From an uncultured Bacteroidales bacterium (GTDB lineage: Bacteria; Bacteroidota; Bacteroidia; Bacteroidales; Paludibacteraceae), in contig CALDQH010000080.1 in assembly GCA_937911935.1 (NCBI GenBank), forward strand, positions 1 to 7,035: a DNA stretch of 7,035 bases, written 5' to 3'. The notes under the pieces were generated by a model. That model was given only the letters and a program-made list of their open reading frames with translations. It searched no databases and had not been told where the DNA came from. Position 1 is the first letter of the stretch, and every line of letters begins with the position of its first letter. Positions 1-5,736 of the stretch are shown one piece after another. Position numbers and translations under genes: made by a program.

Positions 1-261
1 TCCGACTTTGAGGTTGAGTGCGATGTGGTGATTATGGCACTTGGAACATCGCCAAATCCACTTATCGCTTCGACAACTGAAGCCTTGGAGGTTAGCCGTC
101 GCGGTTGTATTGTGGCCGACGATTGGGGACAAACCTCGCGTAAGGGCGTATTCGCCGGTGGCGATACCGTTACGGGTGCGGCGACAGGAATCCTCGCAAT
201 GGGTGCAGGCCGCAAGGCTGCAGCGGCTATCGACCGCTATGTGCGCGGCGTGGACGAGTAG
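1..261 (+). CDS. gltD: Glutamate synthase small subunit (GltD-type), C-terminal fragment
   Basis: The reading frame is open from the first base and ends at TAA, giving the last 86 residues; the start lies outside the window. The fragment has the end of an FAD/NAD(P)H-binding domain: an ALGTSPNPL stretch (about residues 13-21) and the motif GVFAGGDTVTGAATGILAMG (49-68), where the Gly-Asp pair contacts FAD. This last motif is typical of GltD and related NADPH-dependent glutamate synthase beta chains, which pass electrons from NADPH to the reaction that turns 2-oxoglutarate and glutamine into glutamate. Family proteins usually end shortly after the helix seen here (GRKAAAAIDRYV), so the C-terminus looks intact. 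Four of five Glu codons are GAG, in contrast to the genes right of about 1690. In some Bacteroidetes annotations the same protein is called GltA. A related FAD-dependent pyridine nucleotide oxidoreductase cannot be fully excluded from the fragment alone. Confidence 0.85.
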   Translation, partial: SDFEVECDVVIMALGTSPNPLIASTTEALEVSRRGCIVADDWGQTSRKGVFAGGDTVTGAATGILAMGAGRKAAAAIDRYVRGVDE

Positions 262-312
262 GAACAAAAGTTGAAAAATAATAATTTTACTAACTAAATA
301 ACACAAAAGATT

Positions 313-858
313 ATGAAAAGAATTTCTATGATTTTGGGTCTTGTAGCCATTGCGGCTTCGACTCTGTTTGTTTCTTGCGCAAAGAAGCACGTGCCTAATG
401 AAGTGCCTGCATTCCCACGCAAGATGAGCGCAACCTACCAGCTCAACAGCAAGGGCGTACACGCTTGGACAGGTTTCGTATATGCTGACGATGGCAAGAC
501 TTCGTGCGCTTGGAACTCAACCAACCGTCATACAGGTTGCCGTGTAGACCCTGAGGATGCTACCCGTTTGATGATGTACTTCGCAGCTAACAAGGCTTAC
601 ACAGTGCGTATTGCTGAGTCGGCACGCGATTTCTTGCAGTTCCGTGTTCACAAGGTGGGCGAGGATGTATACAACGAGGAGAGCTACTACACCGCATACG
701 AGGTTAGTGGTGACCGCGACAACCAGGCCTATGTGACCATCGTGCCTACACAGATTCCGGCATTTGAAGAGGAGCCACTCGTAGGCGAGTTGGAGATTAC
801 TATGGCAAATCAGACTATGCCATTGGCTACCATCACTATTAATCCACTCGCTGAGTAA
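313..858 (+). CDS. Small lipoprotein of unknown function
   Basis: This 181-residue protein starts with a lipoprotein signal peptide: Lys2-Arg3, a hydrophobic stretch (about 4-20) and a lipobox ending LFVSC with Cys22 as the predicted lipidated residue. The residues after Cys22 are AKKH, without the acidic residues that direct Bacteroidetes lipoproteins to the cell surface, so a location facing the periplasm is the better guess. The mature part is polar with many likely beta strands and holds two further cysteines (Cys65 and Cys76) that could form a disulfide. I do not recognise a family. The gene starts 51 nt after the gltD stop with no clear promoter between, so read-through from gltD is possible. 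It has no Shine-Dalgarno sequence, as is usual in this phylum. A strong terminator follows 19 nt after the stop. Eleven of 13 Glu codons are GAG, matching gltD. Confidence 0.85.
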   Translation: MKRISMILGLVAIAASTLFVSCAKKHVPNEVPAFPRKMSATYQLNSKGVHAWTGFVYADDGKTSCAWNSTNRHTGCRVDPEDATRLMMYFAANKAYTVRIAESARDFLQFRVHKVGEDVYNEESYYTAYEVSGDRDNQAYVTIVPTQIPAFEEEPLVGELEITMANQTMPLATITINPLAE

Positions 859-877
859 TCGTCTTGGTGACTGATAG

Positions 878-911
878 AAAGAGCAATCCCGCAAGGGGTT
901 GCTCTTTTTTT
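878..911 (+). terminator. Rho-independent terminator after the lipoprotein gene
   Basis: A 13-bp stem (878-890 with 895-907, including one G-U pair) closes a GCAA tetraloop of the stable GNRA type. It runs directly into seven T residues (905-911). It sits 19 nt after the lipoprotein stop codon, so it should end the gltD/lipoprotein transcript. Confidence 0.93.
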
Positions 912-912
912 A

Positions 913-947
913 GTGAGTAGTGAGGAGTGAGTAGTGAGTAGATAGAA
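913..947. repeat. Heptamer tandem repeat
   Basis: Four copies of GTGAGTA (one with a single change, GTGAGGA) run from 913 to 940, followed by a degenerate fifth copy (GATAGAA). The array begins right after the T-run of the terminator. It cannot be part of a supported gene. A different heptamer array lies at 5615-5649. Confidence 0.8.
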
Positions 948-973
948 GAGGGTTTTGTGCGGCGACTTTTTTG

Positions 974-1131
974 GCGTCGCCAACAAGTTGGCTCTATAAC
1001 GGCGGAGGCAGAGCCTCCTTTATGGCGGCGCACTCTGACGACTGCTTTATGGCGCGCGCCATAGAGGGCTGTAAGCCCGACGCCACAGAGCACCGTAGGT
1101 GCGACGCTATAGAGGGCTGTAAGCCCGACGC
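974..1131. repeat. Cluster of six palindromic repeat units in two opposed groups
   Basis: Three units on the plus strand (1061-1083, 1085-1107, 1109-1131) are 23 nt each, separated by one base, and read AYAGAG, a 4-nt arm, GTA loop, the complementary arm, then CGACGC. The first and third have the arm GGCT/AGCC; the middle one has CACC/GGTG, so the stem changed with both sides compensating. To the left lie units in the opposite orientation: 974-997 has the same flanks in reverse complement (GCGTCG and CTCTAT) around a CCAAC/GTTGG stem, and about 1001-1027 and 1024-1054 are looser versions sharing CTTTATGGCG. The opposed groups meet at a perfect 14-bp palindrome, 1049-1062. The layout resembles clustered REP/BIME elements, which in other bacteria are linked to Y1 (RAYT) transposases, but no such gene is present here and the family link is inferred. 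Confidence 0.8.
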
Positions 1132-1160
1132 AATATTCTGCTCGCGCCGTGACAAGGGTC

Positions 1161-1250
1161 GGAGTTCCCGTTACCCTTTTTACCCCATTTACCCTTTTTA
1201 CCCCTATGTGTGGGAGGGGTAAAAGAGGGGTAAATGGCGGAGGGAACTCC
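1161..1250. repeat. 90-nt imperfect inverted repeat with internal direct repeat
   Basis: The ends are perfect inverted copies, GGAGTTCCC (1161-1169) and GGGAACTCC (1242-1250). Inside, 1187-1194 pairs with 1228-1235 and about 1195-1204 pairs with 1216-1224, leaving a small apical loop near 1205-1215. The left arm holds two identical 16-nt copies (1171-1186 and 1189-1204) of a TTACCC-type sequence with an 18-nt period, one of which is unmatched and would bulge out. It may be a degenerate miniature mobile element or a folded RNA; the sequence does not decide between them. Confidence 0.65.
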
Positions 1251-1252
1251 CC

Positions 1253-1286
1253 AAAAAAAGGAGAGTCGGGAAAAATCCCAACTCTC
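1253..1286 (-). terminator. Rho-independent terminator of guaA
   Basis: On the minus strand, 1286-1281 (GAGAGT) pairs with 1266-1261, then one mismatch, then GGGA pairs with TCCC around a four-base loop. The hairpin is followed by C and seven T residues (complement of 1253-1259). It lies 24 nt past the guaA stop codon, so it should end the guaA transcript and separate it from the convergent lipoprotein gene. Confidence 0.85.
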
Positions 1287-1309
1287 AGTCTACTATCTCT
1301 GCCGAGGGT

Positions 1310-2617
1310 TTACTCCCACTCGATAGTTGCGTTTGGTTTTGGTGAGAGGTCGTAGCAAACACGGTTTACATTTGGAACCTCCTTGAGGATGCGGTCGGTG
1401 ATCTTGCCGAGGATTGCCCAATCGATATGCTCGATGGTAGCAGTCATAGCATCCACAGTGTTCACAGCACGGAGGATTACCGGCCAATCGTACGAACGAG
1501 CGTTGTCACGCACACCTACCGACTTGAAGTCAGGCACAACGGTGAAATACTGCCATACGGTCTTGTCCAAACCTGCCTTTGCGAACTCCTCACGAAGGAT
1601 AGCGTCTGACTCACGAACAGCCTCCAAGCGGTCGCGAGTGATAGCACCCAAGCAACGAACGCCCAAACCAGGACCAGGGAATGGTTGACGATAAACCATT
1701 TCGTAAGGCAAACCTAATTCCAAACCGCAAGCACGAACTTCGTCTTTGAAAAGTTGACGGATAGGTTCTACCAATTCAAATTGCAAGTCTTCGGGCAAAC
1801 CACCTACGTTGTGGTGCGATTTTACCATTTTAGCGGTTTTGGTACCACTTTCTACAATATCAGGATAGATGGTGCCTTGACCCAAAAAGTCGATGCCGTC
1901 CAATTTGCGTGCTTCTTCTTCGAATACGCGGATAAATTCACCACCAATAATTTTACGTTTTTCTTCGGGATCTTCTACGTTTTCTAATTTGGTAAGGAAG
2001 CGTTCGGTAGCATCTACATATACCAAGTTAGCGCACAATTGTTTGCTGAATACATCCACAACAGCTTCCGATTCGCCTTTACGCATCAAACCGTGGTTAA
2101 CGTGTACGCAAACCAAGTTTTTGCCGATGGCTTTTAGTAGCAATGCAGCAACAACCGAGCTGTCAACACCACCCGAAAGTGCCAAAAGAACTTTGCGGTC
2201 GCCTACTTGTTGGCGGATAAGTTCTACTTGGTCGTTTACAAAGTTGGTCATGTTCCAGTTGGTGGCTGCCCCACAAGTATCAAATACAAACGATTTTACA
2301 GCTGCCTTGATGGCTTCTTCGTCGTTGGTAAATTCGGGTAGTTTAACATCGCACAAAGCTTTGTCGTGACCTGCTGCCATTACAGGGAATCCTGCTTGGT
2401 AAATTTCGGGTAATACATCAATTTCAACGCCGTCAATAACGTGGTTAGGACCACCATTGATGATAATACCTTTTACGTTAGGCAATTTTTGCAACTCGGC
2501 AGCGGTAATGTCGTGTGGATAAATTTCACTATAAACGCCTAAGGCGCGGATGGCTCTGGCAAGTACGGTATTTTCGTGGCTTCCCAAATCCAAAATGACA
2601 ATCATGTCTTGTTTCAT
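1310..2617 (-). CDS. guaA: GMP synthetase with degenerate, shortened amidotransferase domain
   Basis: GuaA makes GMP from XMP, ATP and an amino nitrogen in the cytoplasm. The 435-residue product has the ATP-pyrophosphatase P-loop SGGVDSS (148-154), GQGTIYPD (246-253), KSHHNVGGLPE (266-276), QPFPGPGLGVRCLG (311-324) and the family C-terminus KPNATIEWE. The N-terminus (VILDLGS, GGP at 55-57) is recognisably a class I glutamine amidotransferase, but usual GuaA is over 500 residues. Here the segment with the nucleophile Cys (GICYG in relatives) reads VMAAGHDKA with Gly83 in its place, about 65 residues are missing after it, and the HPE motif reads LPE (93-95). Glutamine hydrolysis is therefore unlikely; free ammonia or a separate glutaminase would be needed. 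The frame is open upstream to 2755, but Met at 2617 was chosen because it begins the family-like MKQDMIVILDLGS and lies downstream of a promoter box; Met at 2605 is an alternative. Codon use changes sharply between 1625 and 1685. Confidence 0.93.
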   Translation of the reverse strand: MKQDMIVILDLGSHENTVLARAIRALGVYSEIYPHDITAAELQKLPNVKGIIINGGPNHVIDGVEIDVLPEIYQAGFPVMAAGHDKALCDVKLPEFTNDEEAIKAAVKSFVFDTCGAATNWNMTNFVNDQVELIRQQVGDRKVLLALSGGVDSSVVAALLLKAIGKNLVCVHVNHGLMRKGESEAVVDVFSKQLCANLVYVDATERFLTKLENVEDPEEKRKIIGGEFIRVFEEEARKLDGIDFLGQGTIYPDIVESGTKTAKMVKSHHNVGGLPEDLQFELVEPIRQLFKDEVRACGLELGLPYEMVYRQPFPGPGLGVRCLGAITRDRLEAVRESDAILREEFAKAGLDKTVWQYFTVVPDFKSVGVRDNARSYDWPVILRAVNTVDAMTATIEHIDWAILGKITDRILKEVPNVNRVCYDLSPKPNATIEWE

Positions 2618-2661
2618 TGTCGTTAGTTTTGTAGGGGTTAAATGAAAGGATTTTCGATGTG

Positions 2662-2669
2662 CAAATTTA
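2662..2669 (-). promoter_or_regulatory. Candidate -7 box of the guaA promoter
   Basis: On the minus strand this reads TAAATTTG, matching the Bacteroidetes -7 consensus TAnnTTTG. It lies 44 nt upstream of the chosen guaA start codon. No good TTTG is visible at the -33 position, where the sequence is A/T runs, so the call rests on one box. Confidence 0.5.
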
Positions 2670-2754
2670 GAAAAAAATATTTTTTTTTGATACGATTTAG
2701 GTGATTTTTTTACAGCACAAAGCTGTTTGCTGTGAAACGTTAAACTACCTTGCA

Positions 2755-2789
2755 TTTGTTTTATATTTCTTAAAAAATACCTACCTTTG
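2755..2789 (+). promoter_or_regulatory. Candidate promoter of the glycosyltransferase-umuC operon
   Basis: TACCTTTG at 2782-2789 matches the Bacteroidetes -7 consensus TAnnTTTG, and TTTG at 2755-2758 lies 23 nt upstream as a -33 box, slightly wider than the usual spacing. Transcription would start near 2796, leaving a leader of about 105 nt before the first gene. The rest of 2618-2901 is AT-rich with T-runs. A short inverted match (TACCTA at 2778-2783, TAGGTA at 2836-2841) spans the likely start site. No LexA-like operator was recognised. Confidence 0.6.
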
Positions 2790-2901
2790 TAATTGGTAAA
2801 AATGTCTGTAATATAGTTGTTACGTCATGGGTAGATAGGTAAGCAATTATATGAAAAATGGAAATAGCTATTCAAGGAAATGAATGCTAATCTACTAAAG
2901 A

Positions 2902-4086
2902 ATGATTATGGAACAAGAAAAACTAAAGATTGGACTTTTTAATGAATGCTTTCCGCCGATACAAGATGGGGTGTCGCAAGTAATGGAGAATTATGCGAGG
3001 GTGATGCACAATTTGGGGCATGACGTTACGGTGGTTACAGCAAAAGTTCCGTCGCACGATTATAGCAAGTATCCTTATGATGTACAAAATGTAAAATCGA
3101 TTCCAATCCCAGTTAGAAAACCTTATCGTTGGGGATTGCCGATTTGGATGGCACCAAACCAACCCGTTATGCGCTATCAGGCTGATGTAATGCATATACA
3201 TTCTCCCTTTACGGCTGCAAGGATAGCTATGAAGCTGGCTAAAAAGAATGGAACTCCTTTGGTTGCAACCTTTCATTCTAAGTACCGCGACGATTTTAGA
3301 CGATCAGTTCCATCTGATACCATTGTTAATATGATGGTAAAAAACATCATGCAGGTTTATAATGCTGTAGATGAGGTGTGGGTGCCACAACAATCGGTTT
3401 TGGAAGTGATGCGTGAATATGGTTACAAAGGGAAAGCAGAAGTTGTTCCCAATGCAGTAGATTTTGAGGTAACAACATCCGAGTTGGATACGCTGATTCA
3501 ATCATCGCGTCAAAAATTGCAATTGCCAGCAGATATACCATGCTTTTTGTTTGTCGGTCAGATTATTTTGGAAAAGCGGGTTGATTATATCCTGGAATCG
3601 TTAAAAATCCTACGTGATAGAGGCTTTGCGTTTCGTATGTATTTTGTAGGCAAAGGATATGCTGTTCAGACACTTAAAAACAAAATTGCAAAATACAACC
3701 TTGAATCGTGTGTGTTTTATGTAGAACAAATTCAATCGAGAACCGAGTTGCAATGTTACTATGCAGCTGCCGATTTATTTTTGTTCCCCTCTATTTACGA
3801 TAATGCACCCTTGGTTTTGCGCGAAGCAGCTGTGCATCAAACTCCCTCTATTTTAACGATAGGCTCGAATAGTGCCGAAGTGGTTGAAGATGCCGTAAAC
3901 GGCTATTTGGGTGTGAACGAGACTCCACAACACATGGCAGATCTTATACAGACTATTTTTGCAGACAAAATGAAATTATCTGCCGTGGCTATCGAAGCAA
4001 GAAAGACCTTAGGATTAACTTGGAATCAAGTAGTGCCCGAAGTGTTGGATAGATACAGAATGTTGATAAAACGTAAAAGCAAATGA
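2902..4086 (+). CDS. Glycosyltransferase family 4 (GT-B fold), probably acting on a membrane lipid
   Basis: This 394-residue cytoplasmic or membrane-associated enzyme should move a sugar from a nucleotide-sugar donor to an acceptor. The N-terminal Rossmann half has the start FNECFPPIQDGVSQVM (13-28), which forms the family's glycine-containing loop, plus HIHSPF (98-103) and TFHSKYRDDFRRS (123-135). The C-terminal half holds VVPNAVDF (181-188), FVGQIILEKRVD (217-228) with the donor-phosphate-binding Arg/Lys, and SIYDNAPLVLREAA (297-310). That last motif corresponds to the EX7E donor site, with Asp300 in place of the first Glu and Glu308 kept. The general form resembles the glycolipid-forming enzymes (diacylglycerol glucosyltransferases, PimB-like), but substrate cannot be read from sequence. 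Start is ATG at 2902; ATG at 2908 is also possible. The stop overlaps the next start by 4 nt, pointing to translational coupling with the membrane protein. Confidence 0.87.
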   Translation: MIMEQEKLKIGLFNECFPPIQDGVSQVMENYARVMHNLGHDVTVVTAKVPSHDYSKYPYDVQNVKSIPIPVRKPYRWGLPIWMAPNQPVMRYQADVMHIHSPFTAARIAMKLAKKNGTPLVATFHSKYRDDFRRSVPSDTIVNMMVKNIMQVYNAVDEVWVPQQSVLEVMREYGYKGKAEVVPNAVDFEVTTSELDTLIQSSRQKLQLPADIPCFLFVGQIILEKRVDYILESLKILRDRGFAFRMYFVGKGYAVQTLKNKIAKYNLESCVFYVEQIQSRTELQCYYAAADLFLFPSIYDNAPLVLREAAVHQTPSILTIGSNSAEVVEDAVNGYLGVNETPQHMADLIQTIFADKMKLSAVAIEARKTLGLTWNQVVPEVLDRYRMLIKRKSK

Positions 4087-5192
4087 GTAAGAATAAGTCT
4101 GTAGATACCACGGAGCAAACCGTAAAAAATGGTTTAAATACCAAACACATTATATGGCCCGTTTTATTTGGCTTAATTGGTATAGTTTGGATGATATACA
4201 ACGAGTTCTCGCAGTTGGGCGATTCTCCTGTTCCTCTTAGCCATTACATTAGCAATACCACCATTTGGTTTTTATTGTTATCGGTGGCATTGATAGTTAT
4301 TAGGGACTTGTCTGGCATGAGTCGTTTGTATTTGTTAGCTGATAGACAACTTAGTATTGGAGCGTTATTCCGTATTCGAATGTTGTATGAGTTTACCTCG
4401 GCTGTAACTCCATCGGCAGCAGGCGGCTCTACACTCGAAATGATTTTTATCAATCGCGAAGGAATTTCTTTTGGCAGAAGTACGGCTATCTGTATTTTGT
4501 CGTTGTTTTTAGACGAACTTTCGCTGGTGTTGTTGTTCCCTTTGGTATTTCTGTTTTTCCCCATTGATATATTTTTCCAAGTAGCTGGCGAAGCTTCGGC
4601 TTCTATCGCATCGTTGTTTGCTATTGGTTATTTTGCTAAATTAATCTGGGTAGGCATTTTATTTGTGGGTATTTTTATAAAACCCCAAGTGATATCGTGG
4701 CTTATTAGCCGTATTTTTTCCATCAAATGGCTTAGCAAGTGGAAGTTAAAAGCCTTTAGAACGGCAGTTGATATCAAAGCATGTTCTAAAGAAATGCGTC
4801 ATAAATCGGCAGGCTTCTTTATCTCCAATATATTGTTAAGTATGCTGTTGTGGGTATCGCGTTTCCTTATTGTGAACGCCCTTATTATGGCATTTGTTAC
4901 AGCATCCGATTCGTTAACCTTTGTGGATCAGGTAATTATTGCTGTTCGCCAAGGCATTGTATTGGTGGTCATGATGATAGCACCTACACCTGGTGGTAGT
5001 GGATTTATTGAGATAATGTTTGAATCATACCTGGGTGAATTTATACCGGTAGGCATGGTATCGCTTATCATTGTTTCGGTGTGGCGTATGCTTACTTACT
5101 ACAACTACTTAATTATTGGTGCTATAATTACGCCCAAGTGGATTGCCAAACATTTTTCGCGCAAAAAATCAATCGATAAGGAGGAAAAATAA
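4083..5192 (+). CDS. Flippase-like integral membrane protein (LPG_synthase_TM / UPF0104 family)
   Basis: This is a 369-residue protein with a hydrophilic N-terminus and about seven or eight hydrophobic segments, near residues 22-40, 58-75, 135-160, 172-198, 244-272, 285-300 and 321-347. Two loop motifs, TPSAAGGSTLE (109-119) and APTPGGSGFIE (300-310), are the paired Pro/Gly signatures of the family that includes the membrane part of lysylphosphatidylglycerol synthase (MprF) and the archaeal AglD-like proteins. There is no C-terminal aminoacyl-transfer domain, so lysyl-PG synthesis is not predicted; a lipid or glycolipid flipping or transfer role is the usual proposal. It starts within the last codons of the glycosyltransferase (ATGA overlap), and such GT4 plus UPF0104 pairs suggest work on the same lipid. 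Its stop overlaps the umuD start (TAATG). Codon use is AT-leaning like its neighbours. Confidence 0.88.
   Translation: MSKNKSVDTTEQTVKNGLNTKHIIWPVLFGLIGIVWMIYNEFSQLGDSPVPLSHYISNTTIWFLLLSVALIVIRDLSGMSRLYLLADRQLSIGALFRIRMLYEFTSAVTPSAAGGSTLEMIFINREGISFGRSTAICILSLFLDELSLVLLFPLVFLFFPIDIFFQVAGEASASIASLFAIGYFAKLIWVGILFVGIFIKPQVISWLISRIFSIKWLSKWKLKAFRTAVDIKACSKEMRHKSAGFFISNILLSMLLWVSRFLIVNALIMAFVTASDSLTFVDQVIIAVRQGIVLVVMMIAPTPGGSGFIEIMFESYLGEFIPVGMVSLIIVSVWRMLTYYNYLIIGAIITPKWIAKHFSRKKSIDKEEK
5178..5184 (+). promoter_or_regulatory. Strong Shine-Dalgarno sequence for umuD
   Basis: AAGGAGG lies seven bases before the umuD ATG, inside the last codons of the membrane protein gene. It fixes the umuD start at 5192. 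It is unusual because the other genes here, like most in Bacteroidetes, have no such site; with the 1-nt stop/start overlap it suggests efficient re-initiation. Chance cannot be ruled out, since the codons DKEEK naturally give purine-rich sequence. Confidence 0.6.
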
Positions 5193-5611
5193 TGATTCCG
5201 CACCGTATTGACGCAGATGCAGAGGCGCAAATTTCGCTCTGTGGCGATGTAAAAGCGGGTTTTCCGTCGCCTGCCGAGGACATTGGAGAAAAATTAGACC
5301 TCATTCAGCTCTTGGTGCGCCACAAGGCTTCTACGTTCTTTTTTAGGGTGAGTGGAGTTTCGATGGTAGATGCTGGTATGGACGAGGGCGATATTATCAT
5401 CGTCGATCGTAGCCTTTCGCCATACAACGGATGCAAAGCAGTTTGCTATTTGGATGGCGAATATACCGTAAAGGCTGTCGAAATAACGGATAAAACCGTT
5501 CGCTTGCTTCCTGCCAATCAAAACAACACTGCGTATCGTCCTATCGAAGTTACTGCCGATAATCAATTTGCCATTTGGGGCGTGGTTACTTACGTTATCA
5601 AAAAGATGTAA
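5192..5611 (+). CDS. umuD: UmuD-like S24 self-cleaving peptidase
   Basis: This 139-residue protein matches UmuD of DNA polymerase V in length and motifs. UmuD cleaves its own N-terminal tail when RecA filaments form, and the product UmuD' activates UmuC for translesion synthesis. The predicted cleavage site is Ala22-Gly23 in KAGFPSPAED (21-30), close to the E. coli site (Cys24-Gly25). The catalytic Ser57 sits in SGVSMVDAGMDEGD (54-67) and the catalytic Lys94 in YTVKAVEI (91-98); E. coli UmuD has Ser60 and Lys97. There is no N-terminal DNA-binding domain, so it is not a LexA repressor. The start overlaps the upstream stop by one base and has a strong Shine-Dalgarno site. The partner umuC begins 132 nt downstream. 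Control by DNA damage is expected from the family, but no operator is visible directly upstream, and the visible promoter lies before the glycosyltransferase. Confidence 0.93.
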   Translation: MIPHRIDADAEAQISLCGDVKAGFPSPAEDIGEKLDLIQLLVRHKASTFFFRVSGVSMVDAGMDEGDIIIVDRSLSPYNGCKAVCYLDGEYTVKAVEITDKTVRLLPANQNNTAYRPIEVTADNQFAIWGVVTYVIKKM

Positions 5612-5614
5612 TGT

Positions 5615-5649
5615 CGCTTGTCGCTCGTTGCTTGTTGCTTGTTGTTGAA
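5615..5649. repeat. Heptamer tandem repeat between umuD and umuC
   Basis: Five consecutive 7-nt units are visible: CGCTTGT, CGCTCGT, TGCTTGT, TGCTTGT, and a degenerate TGTTGAA. The array starts four bases after the umuD stop. It is noncoding in any supported frame and has no sequence similarity to the heptamer at 913-947, only the same period. Confidence 0.75.
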
Positions 5650-5700
5650 TCGTTAAATTGCAAATCAACGATTACACGATTCATCGTGAGCGAAGCGAGC
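5648..5700. repeat. Two adjacent small hairpins in the umuD-umuC spacer
   Basis: AATCGTT (5648-5654) pairs with AACGATT (5667-5673) around a 12-nt loop. Directly after it, CACGAT (5675-5680) pairs with ATCGTG (5683-5688) around two bases. CGAGC at 5696-5700 could pair with GCTCG at 5623-5627, which would close the whole spacer into a larger fold. No T-run follows, so this is not a standard terminator and read-through to umuC is expected. Confidence 0.6.
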
Positions 5701-5704
5701 AAAT

Positions 5705-5736
5705 CGACTCACCAAATCACCGCATCACCGCATCAC
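5705..5736. repeat. Octamer tandem repeat just upstream of umuC
   Basis: Four 8-nt units ending in TCAC occur in a row: CGACTCAC, CAAATCAC, CGCATCAC, CGCATCAC. The array ends seven bases before the umuC ATG, in the place where a ribosome-binding site would lie, and no Shine-Dalgarno sequence is present. Confidence 0.7.

Noticed and set aside
517..1093. Minus-strand open frames opposite the lipoprotein gene and over its terminator
   Set aside because: They overlap a gene with a clear signal peptide and cross a terminator and repeats; no protein family features are visible.
1061..1131. Possible short CRISPR array because of 23-nt repeats with a 48-nt period
   Set aside because: What looked like a spacer is itself a unit with the same flanks and a different stem; there are too few copies, and no cas gene is present.
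971..1222. Plus-strand open frame through the repeat cluster, with a YPFYP-like repeated peptide at its end
   Set aside because: The frame simply crosses palindromic units and the 18-nt direct repeat; the peptide repeat is explained by the DNA repeat, and there is no promoter or gene-like composition.
1893..2369. 158-codon open frame on the plus strand opposite guaA
   Set aside because: It is an antisense shadow of a clearly coding gene; its Ser/Thr-rich sequence is what the complement of this codon pattern gives.
2712..2732. Small inverted repeat ACAGC...GCTGT between the divergent genes
   Set aside because: Only five pairs, with alternative pairings to AGCTGT, and no clear link to either promoter; likely chance in low-complexity sequence.
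2618..2755. N-terminal extension of GuaA by 46 residues from the ATG at 2755
   Set aside because: The extension has no resemblance to GuaA, is Lys/Phe-rich from T-runs, and covers the promoter-like TAAATTTG; the family start fits Met at 2617.
5648..5688. Terminator between umuD and umuC
   Set aside because: The hairpins are weak and no T-run follows, so the sequence does not support termination.
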